Below, piece after piece: positions 3,805 through 11,980 of a stretch of DNA of 23,046 bases. Every line of letters begins with the position of its first letter. The stretch's first letter is position 1. The DNA is from a virus: positions 1-23,046 of IMG/VR virus record IMGVR_UViG_3300023087_000116; one strand, given 5' to 3'. The notes under the pieces were generated by a model, which made no database searches, was not told the origin of the DNA, and saw only the letters and a list, made by a program, of their open reading frames with translations. The translations under genes were made by a program, and so were the position numbers.

Positions 3805-4232
3805 ATCACTAGTTTAAGTCCTACATGGACATAGTTCAAGTTTGGATTTACTTGCAATATACTAAAAGTTCCGTATAAGTGCTTGATTATCTGATAGTCA
3901 GCTCCTGCTCTACCAATAAGAAGGGTTGGATCATGGTTTAATCTGTATACAGGACCACCATAAATTCTTAATTTGCGAATTACAAATTCATACTGTGCAA
4001 ATGTGTATGCAGCTCCATGATGTCCCTCACCCATTGCTAAGATACCAACAAACAGATTATCGTATCCAACCTCTGCTACAACGCCTTGTGCATGAAAACA
4101 AGATACATATCCAATTGCCCCAGACTTCTTATCAGATAGTAAGAAATCATTTATTGGATGATATGGGCTACACTCCTGTGCAGTGCTACCCAGCCAGAGG
4201 ATAGTTAGAAAAATCGTAAGTAGGTACTTCAC
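3801..4232 (-). CDS. secreted protein, possible small outer-membrane beta-barrel
   Basis: The 143-aa product has a clear Sec signal peptide: a short basic start, a hydrophobic core (LLTIFLTILWLG), and a cleavage-like STAQ at residues 16-19. The AQ ending is common in Bacteroidota exported proteins. The mature part alternates polar and hydrophobic or aromatic residues (VVAEVGYDNLFVGILAMG, QYEFVIRKLRIYGGPVYRL, and the end NYVHVGLKLVI). This suggests several transmembrane beta strands and resembles small outer-membrane beta-barrel or YadA/OmpW-like host proteins. A plausible job is altering the outer surface, for example superinfection exclusion, or it may be an acquired host gene. Its TGA overlaps the next ATG. 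The length is short for a full 8-strand barrel, so the fold is uncertain. Confidence 0.75.
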   Translation of the reverse strand: MKYLLTIFLTILWLGSTAQECSPYHPINDFLLSDKKSGAIGYVSCFHAQGVVAEVGYDNLFVGILAMGEGHHGAAYTFAQYEFVIRKLRIYGGPVYRLNHDPTLLIGRAGADYQIIKHLYGTFSILQVNPNLNYVHVGLKLVI

Positions 4233-4335
4233 TGACGTAATAGTAGTTAAGAGTTAAATTGATTGAAGCTGTGGTATTCATATACCACTCTGGATATACC
4301 CCACTTTGATCTTGTATAAATATGGTTTCACTCAT
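4186..4335 (-). CDS. possible small protein at the operon head, 49 aa
   Basis: This frame starts at an ATG at 4335 (MSETIFIQDQSGVYPEWYMN), passes a Tyr-rich stretch and ends NYPLAG. It overlaps the start of the secreted-protein gene by 47 bases, in line with the heavy overlaps in the operon. It would otherwise leave an untranslated leader of about 100 bases. No domain is recognisable and composition alone does not prove coding. If real, it is the first gene of the leftward operon. Confidence 0.45.
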   Translation of the reverse strand: MSETIFIQDQSGVYPEWYMNTTASINLTLNYYYVSEVPTYDFSNYPLAG

Positions 4336-4413
4336 ATTACTAAGATAATCATAAATTTTAAATATTTAAACTTATTTTGTATATTAGTAATGTAAACTTT
4401 AAAACTAACAACA
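4336..4413. promoter_or_regulatory. divergent strand-switch region
   Basis: This very A/T-rich gap separates the leftward operon from the rightward packaging and structural genes, so it must hold the promoters for both unless transcripts cross it. On the plus strand it contains TTTGTATATTA (4376-4386), 27 bases before the ATG at 4414. No leftward 13-mer is present, so the overlapping-gene operon must use a different promoter class from the small single-gene units. Confidence 0.6.
4376..4386 (+). promoter_or_regulatory. candidate late promoter TTTGTATATTA, copy 1
   Basis: This exact 11-mer also occurs at 11978-11988 and 16928-16938, each time upstream of a structural gene block. All three are followed by a TA-G/A-TG-like segment. 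The TATATTA core recalls a -10 element; the factor that reads it is unknown. Confidence 0.65.
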
Positions 4414-4635
4414 ATGTCTGAAGATAAAAAAGACTTGTCTCCACAGGAATACCAGGAGCGCAAAGAGAAGCTTCATGAGTTTTACACTAAAGAAGTAAAG
4501 TGGTTGCAAACTCAGCTAGAATATGAGGAGCTACTAAGAGATATATCTAAGGCTAGAGCAGAAAGATTGCAAGCAGACGCCTTTGTTTTACAAATGACTA
4601 ACCCACAAGAAGGTGAGGACGATGCTGGTGAATAA
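4414..4635 (+). CDS. small helical protein, first rightward gene, 73 aa
   Basis: The product is polar and helical (EYQERKEKLHEFYTKEVKWL, then a second helix to about residue 60) and ends in an acidic tail, NPQEGEDDAGE. It looks like a helical hairpin or coiled coil. The gene begins 27 bases after a candidate late promoter, after an A-rich leader (AACAACA), and its 3' end overlaps the next gene by 14 bases. No family recognised. Its place at the head of the packaging block suggests an assembly or regulatory accessory protein, but this is inference. Confidence 0.8.
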   Translation: MSEDKKDLSPQEYQERKEKLHEFYTKEVKWLQTQLEYEELLRDISKARAERLQADAFVLQMTNPQEGEDDAGE

Positions 4636-5020
4636 AGTAGATAAGAGAGTTAAGCTTGATAAGCGTGAGGTTGTCAAGTATCAGATCCTTACATACTGTT
4701 TTCTGAATGGTGTGCAGGTAAGTGAGTCTGATCTTAACTGTCTTACTGAGCTTGGTCTTCTGGGTGAAGATGAGCTTACTTCTTTTTGCTCTAAGGTTGC
4801 GGAGAAAAATATATTTAAGTCTCCACAATCTGCACGTAATGCCATTACTAAAGCAGAGAAGAAGAATCTTTTGGTAAAAAACGGTAAGAACCGTAAGACT
4901 ATTAAGCTAAATGATATATTGAACGTTCAAGTAAACGGTACTGTATTGCTTGATTTTAAATTTGTTTCTGTTGAAGCCAAAGAAGTACAGAGAAATACTG
5001 AAGAAGATACAGAAGCATAA
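4622..5020 (+). CDS. putative winged-helix DNA-binding protein, 132 aa
   Basis: I choose the ATG at 4622 over the GTG nine bases earlier, because AAGGTGAGG sits a normal Shine-Dalgarno distance upstream of it. The N-terminal half is helical and Lys-rich (VDKRVKLDKREVVKYQILTY). Residues from about 90 contain SARNAITKAEKKNLLVKNG followed by KNRKTIKLND, which resembles the recognition helix and wing of a winged-helix domain. The C-terminus is acidic (EAKEVQRNTEEDTEA). The pattern suggests a DNA- or RNA-binding regulator or a replication or packaging accessory factor. It overlaps both neighbours and precedes the IHF-like gene. The assignment rests on pattern only. Confidence 0.75.
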   Translation: MLVNKVDKRVKLDKREVVKYQILTYCFLNGVQVSESDLNCLTELGLLGEDELTSFCSKVAEKNIFKSPQSARNAITKAEKKNLLVKNGKNRKTIKLNDILNVQVNGTVLLDFKFVSVEAKEVQRNTEEDTEA

Positions 5021-5339
5021 TGACTGGGATGAAGATCTCATGTCAGATGCGGTAAACTTTTTCTATAGTCGTGTTAGAAAAGCTATGTCTAGCCTAGAGG
5101 ATACTACAATGTTTATCCCAAAGCTGGGAACCTTTAAGATTCGCAAGCATAGGATGGATAAGATGATTGAAGAAAAGGAAGAGCTGATAAAGAAACTAAA
5201 CCCTCATGAGTTTACTAAGTATGATTCATACAGAAAAAACAAGGAGGATTTAGAAAAACTATACAAAATAAAAAATAAGTTTAATGAGCTGGATAAGAAA
5301 CGTACTGAATTCCGTACAGGAACGGGTACAAAAGATTAA
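4950..5339 (+). CDS. IHF/HU-like DNA-binding protein with C-terminal helical tail, 129 aa
   Basis: Residues about 11-66 match the HU/IHF fold: two N-terminal helices (KKYREILKKI, then SDAVNFFYSRVRKAMSSLED) followed by the family signature strand FIPKLGTFKIRKHRM, equivalent to the G-F/L-GTF-x-R turn of HU. The long DNA-clamping arm of classic HU is replaced by a charged helical tail of about 60 residues. Such proteins bend or bind DNA and are typical of crAss-like and related Bacteroidota phages, next to packaging genes. The helices need residues before the ATG at 5040, so translation must begin earlier. ATG 4950 is used here, though the TTG codons at 4962 or 4971 would shorten the unusually large overlap with the upstream gene. 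Confidence 0.85.
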   Translation: MILNLFLLKPKKYREILKKIQKHNDWDEDLMSDAVNFFYSRVRKAMSSLEDTTMFIPKLGTFKIRKHRMDKMIEEKEELIKKLNPHEFTKYDSYRKNKEDLEKLYKIKNKFNELDKKRTEFRTGTGTKD

Positions 5340-5580
5340 AGAAGCTTGGGGTAACCGGTTTCTTATTCTTGATGCAGTAAAGAACTACATGGCTAATGAC
5401 TCAGAGATTGAAGCGTTAGCCACAACTAGAATGGATATTTGTAATGAGTGTCCATTATTAGATTTAAAGGGATCTAAATGTTTTGCTCCTGGAACGCAAC
5501 CTTGCTGCGGGAGTTGTGGATGTTCTTTAAAGTTGAAGACAAGAAGCGTTGAAAGTTCTTGTCCAGAAGGAAAATGGTAA
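5284..5580 (+). CDS. Cys-rich zinc-ribbon-like protein, 98 aa
   Basis: The N-terminal half is helical (VQERVQKIKEAWGNRFLILD). The C-terminal half has the pattern R-x3-C-x2-C (RMDICNEC), then further cysteines and CGSCGCSLKLKTR, ending CPEGKW. This arrangement, an IC-x2-C pair, a C-x2-CGC pair, K-x-K and a terminal CP-x-x-KW, is a recurrent small phage protein family that presumably binds one or two zinc ions. Its function is not known to me; DNA or protein binding is likely. It overlaps the IHF-like gene by 56 bases and is followed three bases later by the nuclease gene, which ties it to the pre-packaging block. Confidence 0.8.
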   Translation: MSWIRNVLNSVQERVQKIKEAWGNRFLILDAVKNYMANDSEIEALATTRMDICNECPLLDLKGSKCFAPGTQPCCGSCGCSLKLKTRSVESSCPEGKW

Positions 5581-5583
5581 ACT

Positions 5584-6396
5584 ATGTCTGTAGCATTTAC
5601 AGCAAATAACCACAAGTATGTAAGTATTGATGGAGAAGATATTCTCTGGACCAGTACTACATCTTTTATATCTAAGTTTAAAAAGCCCTTTGATAGGGAT
5701 GGAGTAGCTGAAAGAGTTTCTAAGAGTAAAAAATCCAAGTGGTATGGTAAGACTCCTGATGAGATTAAGGCTATTTGGGATGGTGAGGCTTCTAGAGCAA
5801 TGGACCTTGGTAACTGGTATCATGATCAAAGAGAAGCTGACTTGCTTGAATTTAACACTATTGAGCGTTACGGAAAGGAAGTTCCTATAGTTAGACCTAT
5901 CACAGAGGGAGAAAAGAAGCTAGCACCCCCTCAAAAGCTCTCAGATGGGTTGTATCCAGAGCATTTAGTCTACCTTAAGTCTGCAGGTATATCTGGTCAG
6001 TCAGATCTTGTAGAGGTTGTTGACGGTTATGTACACATCACCGACTATAAAACCAATAAGGAGATTAAAGAAAAGTCCTATGTAAACTGGGAAGGTGTAT
6101 CTCAAAAGATGTTACCCCCTGTAGATCACCTGGATGACTGTAATTTAAACCATTATAATTTACAGTTATCACTTTACATGTACATTATCCTCAAACACAA
6201 CCGTAGACTAAAGCCTGGAAACCTGGTAATACAGCACGTGAAGTTTGAAAAGGATGGTGAAGATGAAAACGGATACCCAATTAATAGCAAAAATGCACAA
6301 GGAGACTATGTTATTGAGGATATCAAATATTATGAGCTACCTTATTTAAGAGAAGAGGTGGTTAACATGCTCAAGTGGCACAAACAAAATAAGTAA
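5584..6396 (+). CDS. PD-(D/E)XK nuclease, RecB/Cas4-type exonuclease domain
   Basis: The 270-aa product shows the ordered motifs of the RecB-family PD-(D/E)XK fold: RAMDLGNWYHDQRE with H80 (the G-x-x-x-H motif), E126 in the conserved E-H-x-V strand, GQSDLVEV with D141, HITDYKTNKEIK with D154 and K156, and the helix NLQLSLYMYIL (about 192-202), equivalent to the Q-x-x-x-Y motif. All expected metal and catalytic residues are present, so it should be active. There are no Fe-S cysteines of the Cas4 type. Members degrade or trim DNA ends. In this neighbourhood, shared with many Bacteroidota phages, it probably serves recombination, genome processing or packaging. The stop overlaps the next ATG (TAATG). 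Confidence 0.92.
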   Translation: MSVAFTANNHKYVSIDGEDILWTSTTSFISKFKKPFDRDGVAERVSKSKKSKWYGKTPDEIKAIWDGEASRAMDLGNWYHDQREADLLEFNTIERYGKEVPIVRPITEGEKKLAPPQKLSDGLYPEHLVYLKSAGISGQSDLVEVVDGYVHITDYKTNKEIKEKSYVNWEGVSQKMLPPVDHLDDCNLNHYNLQLSLYMYIILKHNRRLKPGNLVIQHVKFEKDGEDENGYPINSKNAQGDYVIEDIKYYELPYLREEVVNMLKWHKQNK

Positions 6397-6929
6397 TGCT
6401 GGTAAAATTATTTGATATTCAGAACGGAACTGTAATTCCTAGTGAACATAGTTATACATTGAACTTCCTAAAAGTGATTAGAGAGGAGTATCCTGAAGAA
6501 CATTTAGACATCTATGCCTACTTGTTCTACATGACTTGCCCTAATCCAGATATGAATCCTTTCTTCAATATTCCCGATAGAGATAAAGAAGACCTGATAC
6601 TCAGGGAGTTACGTACTGGTAAAGATTTCTCTGACTTTGATACAGATGAAGAGATGATTCAAGAAGCTTTAAAGAATTGTACTCTGTTATACGAGACTCC
6701 TACTTATAGAGCTTATAAGGGTATTGCTAGTATGTTGGACCGTTTGGCAGACTATATGATGAGAACACCAATAGAACATGGTAGAGATGGTAACATTAAT
6801 CAGATAGTTAATGCAGCTGCTAAATTTGAACAAATACGAAATTCATTTAAAGGAGCTTATTCAGATCTACAGGAAGAGCAGAAGTCTTCTGTTAGAGGAG
6901 GTCAAAACTTATCTTATGATCAAATGTAA
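6396..6929 (+). CDS. conserved-position hypothetical protein before TerL, 177 aa
   Basis: The 177-aa product is acidic and helical, with aromatic-rich segments (DIYAYLFYMTCPNPDMNPFF), then DKEDLILREL, TYRAYKGIASMLDRLADYMM and a Gly/Ser-rich end. It overlaps the nuclease and terminase genes by a base each (TAATG junctions), so the three are made together. Position immediately upstream of TerL is where small terminase subunits often lie, but there is no helix-turn-helix that I can see and the length is only roughly right. I leave the function open: small terminase or terminase accessory protein is the leading guess. Confidence 0.8.
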   Translation: MLVKLFDIQNGTVIPSEHSYTLNFLKVIREEYPEEHLDIYAYLFYMTCPNPDMNPFFNIPDRDKEDLILRELRTGKDFSDFDTDEEMIQEALKNCTLLYETPTYRAYKGIASMLDRLADYMMRTPIEHGRDGNINQIVNAAAKFEQIRNSFKGAYSDLQEEQKSSVRGGQNLSYDQM

Positions 6930-9133
6930 TGAGTGATATCAGTATCTCATGTTATAACTGTAAGGAGCAAGTCTGGACAGAGGCAAAGTTCAAAGAAAAA
7001 AATGAACTTGTCAAGTTTATCCAAGAACTTTTTAAAGAGCCTGGTGAGTATAACTTCACTGAGGAGACTGAAATATTTACTGCCGAAGCTACTAAATTCA
7101 ATAAATACGGGGTTTATTGTACAGCTCCATACATGTCAAAAGAATTTGTTGAGTACTGGGATGATCAAAAACAAAAGTGCCGCAATGGGGTAATTATCCA
7201 GGGAGAGAAAGACACCTGGTATCTTACTCGTGACTACTACATGTGGTTAAATTTTCTTCCCATCTACGACAAGGAAGAAAAGAAATACGGCTTTGCTAAG
7301 GTTAGGGATGCTCAGTATCATATGGCATTATATGAATGGTTGGCTGAAGCCGAATACAAACACGTAGCCATTCTGAAAAAACGTCAGATTGCATCATCAT
7401 ACTTTCATGCCGCCAAACTTCTAAATACTTATTGGTTTGAAGAAGGTGCTGTACTAAAGATGGGTGCATCACTTAAATCCTATGTTAATGATGAGGGTAC
7501 ATGGAAATTCCTGGACGAGTACAAGAACTTTCTTAATGAACACACCGCCTGGTACAGACCAGCAAATCCTGACAAAACTCTTTTATGGGAGCAAAAAATT
7601 GAGGTTACTATCAATGGGCGTAAGCAGAATAAAGGGCTTATGTCTAAGATACAGGGGATGTCTTTTGAAAAGAATGCCACCAAAGGAGTAGGGGGTCCTG
7701 TAACTTATTTCTTTCATGAGGAAGCAGGTATTGCTCCTAAGATGGATCAGACCTATGAATACTTAAGACCTGCCATGGCGTCAGGTCAGATTACTACAGG
7801 TATGTTTATTGCAGCAGGATCTGTAGGGGATTTGGAACAATGTGAACCGTTAAAGGACATGATCCTAAATCCTAAAGCCAACGATATCTATGCAGTAGAA
7901 ACCAACCTGCTAGATGATAAGGGGAGTAGAGGAGAAGTGGGACTCTTCATTCCTGAACAGTGGTCTATGCCACCTCTTATAGATGATTGGGGAAACTCAA
8001 TGATAGAGGAAGCATTGCTAGCTATTCAGGAAGAGAGGGCTACATGGAAAAGAGAATTAAGCCCTGAGCAGTATCAGCTGAGAATATCTCAGAAACCAAC
8101 AAACATTGCTGAGGCTTTTGCTTATCGTAAAGAGTCACTCTTCCCTCAAAACCTTATCTCATCACAAACCAAAAGAATTGAGGATAAAAACTATCCTGTA
8201 GAACATCTTGAGTTAGATTGGGATGAAGCCGGCACTGGTATTAAAGCTAGCCGTAGCAGAAAGCAACCAATCAATACTTTTCCTGTAGATAAGCGTCAAG
8301 AAGATAAGACTGGAGTACTTTGTGTTTATGAGCGTCCAGTAGATAATCCTGAGTTTGGTATGTACTATGCTAGTATTGACCCCGTAGGAGAAGGTAAAAC
8401 AACAACGTCTGAGTCACTTTGTAGCATCTATGTATATAAGAACCCTATTGAGGTAACAAAGATCACTGACGAAGGTCCTCAGAGCTTTGTAGAGGGTGAT
8501 AAAATTGTAGCTGCCTGGTGTGGTAGATATGATGATATCAATAAGACTCATGAGCAGCTAGAAAAGATTATAGAATATTACAGAGCTTGGACTCTTGTGG
8601 AAAATAACGTGTCACTATTTATCCAGTATATGATTGCTAAACGCAAACAGAAGTGGCTGGTTCCCAAGGATCAAGTCCTATTCCTGAAAGATATAGGGAG
8701 TAATAGAAGTGTGTACGCAGAGTATGGGTGGAAGAATACTGGTACAATGTTTAAGAATCACTTAATAAACTATGCTATTGAGTTCCTTAAAGAGGAGATA
8801 GATATAGAGACTGATGCTGACGGCACCATTACTAAACGTATATTTGGTATTGAACGCATTCCTGATATTATGCTTATGAAAGAAATGCAAGCATACCAGC
8901 CTGGTGTAAACGTGGATAGACTGGTATCTTTTGCAGCTCTTATAAGTTTTGCCAAAGTGCAACAAGCAAATAGAGGATATCAGAAACGAATTGATAATGA
9001 GTCATCTGTAAAATTGGATAATACGCAGAAAATGACTAAATTAAATATGAGTCCCTTTAGACATATTGGAGGGGGCAACAAAGGTATTATGGGAGGTAAA
9101 GGAAAGCGTTCAGCTTTTAAAAATTTAAAGTAA
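6929..9133 (+). CDS. terL: terminase large subunit (ATPase-nuclease)
   Basis: The 734-aa product is a phage DNA-packaging motor. In the ATPase domain, the Walker A-like segment AILKKRQIASS (residues 147-157) is a variant P-loop of the R-x-x-x-S type without the canonical GKT/S. The Walker B-like strand is GPVTYFFHEEAGI, with E264 and E265, and AAGSVGD (296-302) fits the coupling motif. The RNase H-fold nuclease domain has YYASIDPVGEG with D484, LVENN with E558, and VDRLVSFA with D663 as the three acidic metal ligands. It is larger than most TerL proteins because of N-terminal (about 140 aa) and C-terminal extensions. It acts at the portal to translocate and cut the genome. The portal gene starts two bases after its stop. 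Confidence 0.93.
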   Translation: MSDISISCYNCKEQVWTEAKFKEKNELVKFIQELFKEPGEYNFTEETEIFTAEATKFNKYGVYCTAPYMSKEFVEYWDDQKQKCRNGVIIQGEKDTWYLTRDYYMWLNFLPIYDKEEKKYGFAKVRDAQYHMALYEWLAEAEYKHVAILKKRQIASSYFHAAKLLNTYWFEEGAVLKMGASLKSYVNDEGTWKFLDEYKNFLNEHTAWYRPANPDKTLLWEQKIEVTINGRKQNKGLMSKIQGMSFEKNATKGVGGPVTYFFHEEAGIAPKMDQTYEYLRPAMASGQITTGMFIAAGSVGDLEQCEPLKDMILNPKANDIYAVETNLLDDKGSRGEVGLFIPEQWSMPPLIDDWGNSMIEEALLAIQEERATWKRELSPEQYQLRISQKPTNIAEAFAYRKESLFPQNLISSQTKRIEDKNYPVEHLELDWDEAGTGIKASRSRKQPINTFPVDKRQEDKTGVLCVYERPVDNPEFGMYYASIDPVGEGKTTTSESLCSIYVYKNPIEVTKITDEGPQSFVEGDKIVAAWCGRYDDINKTHEQLEKIIEYYRAWTLVENNVSLFIQYMIAKRKQKWLVPKDQVLFLKDIGSNRSVYAEYGWKNTGTMFKNHLINYAIEFLKEEIDIETDADGTITKRIFGIERIPDIMLMKEMQAYQPGVNVDRLVSFAALISFAKVQQANRGYQKRIDNESSVKLDNTQKMTKLNMSPFRHIGGGNKGIMGGKGKRSAFKNLK

Positions 9134-9134
9134 C

Positions 9135-11900
9135 ATGCCTAAAGTTATAAATGCAATGCAGGCTAAGGCTGGTGCCAAGGTTGAAAAGAATAAGATGGGA
9201 ACCTTGGAACAGCCAACTCAGTTTCTTCCTGAAAAGAAGAAGGATCAAGAGTGGGCTGCCTGGAATATAGATTGGATTGAAGTACAAGGTCAGAAGCAAC
9301 TTAAAAGAAATGCTAGACGTTTGCTGAAGAACTACAAGCTTGCCAAAGGTATTATTGACAAGACTGACTACATTGTAGAAGAAGACAACCTATATGCAGA
9401 TCTAGTAGATCAGCTTACTCAAGAAGATGTATCTGCACTTGAGATTAAATTTTATCCCATCATTCCTAACGTAATCAATGTTCTTATGGGAGAGTTTGCA
9501 TCTAAGTATGCAAAGGTTACCTTCCGTGCTGTAGATGACATGTCTTACAATGAGATGTTAGAGCAGAAAAGAGCAATGATTGAAGAGACGATTTTATCAA
9601 ACGCCGCGTCTGATATAATTACTAAGCTTGCTTCTCAGGGTGCAGATATGCAGAATCCTGAGATACAGCAGATGCTTTCTAAAGAGTCTTTGATGACTCT
9701 TCCTCAGATTGAAGACTTCTTCCGTAAGGACTATAGATCACTTGTAGAAGAATGGGCAGATCATCAGATGAAAGTAGATGAGGAACGCTTTAAGATGTAT
9801 GAGCTAGAGGAAAGGGCTTTCCGTGACATGCTTATTACTGATAGAGAGTTCTGGCACTTCCGTATGGGAGAGGATGATTATGATATTGAATTGTGGAATC
9901 CTGTTCTTACATTCTATCATAAGTCACCTGATGTACGTTACATTTCTCAGGCTAACTGGGTAGGTAAGTCAGATATGATGAGTGTTGCTGATGTCATTGA
10001 TAAGTATGGTTACTTGATGACTGAAGATCAGATTAAAGAGCTTGAGAATGTTTATCCTTCTAGAGCAGCTGGTTATGCAATTCCTGGTACACCTAATGAT
10101 GGATCTTTCTATGATGGTACTAGATCACATGAATGGAATAGTATTGAGAATGGATCTTTAGGTTATCGTCAGTTTGTGGCTAACTATGACTTAGGTTTTA
10201 GTGGCGGTGGTGATATTGTAGACTGGATTTTAGGAGAGTCAGAAGATTTGTTTGACTTTGGTAAAACCTTCATGCTTAGAGTATCTACAGTTTATTGGAA
10301 GACTCAGAGACGTGTTGGACATCTTACTAAAGTATTAGAAGATGGTACAGTAATTCAAGATATTGTTACAGATAGTTATACTGTATTAGATAAACCTTTA
10401 TACAATACAAATTCCTCAAGGCAAAAGACTAAAGAAAATGTAATCTTTGGTGATCATATTGATTGGGTTTGGATTAATGAAGTATGGGGTGGTATCAAGA
10501 TTGGGCCTAATCATCCAACTTACTGGGGAATGACTAGTCCAGATGGAGTGAGTCCTATATACTTGGGTATTGATAAGCCAGAACCAGGTAGACTTAAGTT
10601 CCAGTTTAAAGGTGATAGTACTCTATATGGGTGTAAGCTTCCTGTAGAGGGTGCTGTATTCTCTGATAGAAACACCAAGTCAGTATCTCTAGTAGATATG
10701 ATGAAGCCTTATCAGATTGGATACAATATTGTAAATAACCAGATTGCAGATATCCTTGTAGATGAATTAGGTACTGTAATCATGCTAGACCAGAATGCTA
10801 TTCCACGTCACTCATTAGGAGAAGACTGGGGTAAAAATAACTTGGCTAAAGCATACGTAGCAATGAAGGATTTCCAAATGCTTCCTCTTGACACGTCTAT
10901 TACAAATACAGAGAATGCTCTTAACTTCCAACACTACCAAGTATTGAATCTAGAGCAGACTCAGCGTTTGATGTCTAGAACACAGTTGGCTAACTACTTT
11001 AAGAACCAAGCGTTTGAAGCTATTGGTGTTAATGCTCAGCGTTTAGGTGGGGCCATGGAACAACAAACTGCTACTGGTGTACAGGCTTCGCTAGAGATGT
11101 CTTACGCACAAACTGAAACATACTTTATTCAGCACTCAGATCATTTAATGCCAAGAGTCCATCAGATGCGTACAGATCTAGCTCAGTACTACCATAGTAA
11201 CAACCCTTCTGTAAGGTTGCAATATATTACTAGTGAAGGAGAGAAAGTAAACTTTAGTATCAATGGTACAACACTTTTGCTAAGAGACTTTAATATCTTC
11301 TGTACTACTAAAGCAAATCACAGAAGAATCCTTGAGCAACTTAAGCAGATGGCTCTTACTAATAACACTACTGGTGCTAGTATTTATGATCTTGGTAATA
11401 TTATCAAGTCTGATAGTATTGGTGAGGTTACTAGTATCATGAAGGATGCTGAACAAAAACAAATGCGTGAACGCCAAGCTCAACAGCAACAAGCAATGGA
11501 AATGGAGCAGCAAAGACTTCAAATGGAAGCTCAAGAAAAAGAGATGGCTAGAAGATTTGAAGCTGAAGAAAATGATAAAGACCGTCAGAATAGAATTATT
11601 CAGGCTGAAATCAAAGCTTCGGGATATGGTGCTATGCAGGATATTAACCAGAATAAAGTTTCTGATTTCCAAGATTCACTTAAAGACATTAGAGAGACTG
11701 AAAAGTATAGAGCTCAAATGTCTCTGAAGCGTGAGCAGGAAAGCAATAAACAGGTTAACCAGCAGCAGACTATGGCTCTTAAACGTGAAGAAATTCAGAG
11801 TAAAGAGCGTATTGCTAATACTCAGTTAGAGATTGCTAGAGAGAACAAAAACAAGTATGATGTTCCTCAAGCAAAGAAATCTAATAAGAAAGAGAAATAG
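9135..11900 (+). CDS. portal protein with long Gln-rich coiled-coil tail
   Basis: The 921-aa product directly follows TerL, the usual place of the portal. The N-terminus contains WAAWNIDWIEVQGQKQLKRN, followed by RLLKNYKLAKGIIDKTDY, a region I associate with portals of Bacteroidota and crAss-like phages. The middle (about 110-720) has the mixed alpha/beta content expected of the portal wing, stem and clip. Residues from about 770 to the end are an extended Gln/Glu/Lys-rich coiled coil (MRERQAQQQQAMEMEQQRLQ), consistent with a barrel extending into the capsid. The portal forms the 12-fold channel at the capsid vertex. The size is large for a portal but normal for this phage group. An intrinsic terminator follows. 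Confidence 0.85.
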   Translation: MPKVINAMQAKAGAKVEKNKMGTLEQPTQFLPEKKKDQEWAAWNIDWIEVQGQKQLKRNARRLLKNYKLAKGIIDKTDYIVEEDNLYADLVDQLTQEDVSALEIKFYPIIPNVINVLMGEFASKYAKVTFRAVDDMSYNEMLEQKRAMIEETILSNAASDIITKLASQGADMQNPEIQQMLSKESLMTLPQIEDFFRKDYRSLVEEWADHQMKVDEERFKMYELEERAFRDMLITDREFWHFRMGEDDYDIELWNPVLTFYHKSPDVRYISQANWVGKSDMMSVADVIDKYGYLMTEDQIKELENVYPSRAAGYAIPGTPNDGSFYDGTRSHEWNSIENGSLGYRQFVANYDLGFSGGGDIVDWILGESEDLFDFGKTFMLRVSTVYWKTQRRVGHLTKVLEDGTVIQDIVTDSYTVLDKPLYNTNSSRQKTKENVIFGDHIDWVWINEVWGGIKIGPNHPTYWGMTSPDGVSPIYLGIDKPEPGRLKFQFKGDSTLYGCKLPVEGAVFSDRNTKSVSLVDMMKPYQIGYNIVNNQIADILVDELGTVIMLDQNAIPRHSLGEDWGKNNLAKAYVAMKDFQMLPLDTSITNTENALNFQHYQVLNLEQTQRLMSRTQLANYFKNQAFEAIGVNAQRLGGAMEQQTATGVQASLEMSYAQTETYFIQHSDHLMPRVHQMRTDLAQYYHSNNPSVRLQYITSEGEKVNFSINGTTLLLRDFNIFCTTKANHRRILEQLKQMALTNNTTGASIYDLGNIIKSDSIGEVTSIMKDAEQKQMRERQAQQQQAMEMEQQRLQMEAQEKEMARRFEAEENDKDRQNRIIQAEIKASGYGAMQDINQNKVSDFQDSLKDIRETEKYRAQMSLKREQESNKQVNQQQTMALKREEIQSKERIANTQLEIARENKNKYDVPQAKKSNKKEK

Positions 11901-11950
11901 TACTTAGCTATATACTTCCAAAAAACACATGTAAAAGATAATGTAAAAGC

Positions 11951-11980
11951 AAATCTCTGAGGTTTATTCCTCAGAGATTT
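11951..11980 (+). terminator. terminator after portal, fused to a late promoter
   Basis: A perfect 12-bp stem (11951-11962 with 11969-11980) with loop TTTATT ends in ATTT, and the next bases are GTATATT. The downstream arm overlaps the TTTGTATATTA promoter by three bases. The T-tract is short, so termination is probably partial. Confidence 0.75.

Noticed and set aside
11446-11727. 93-aa plus-strand frame within the portal tail
   Set aside because: Second-frame reading of the Gln/Lys-rich coiled coil; very Lys- and Leu-rich with no own start signal.
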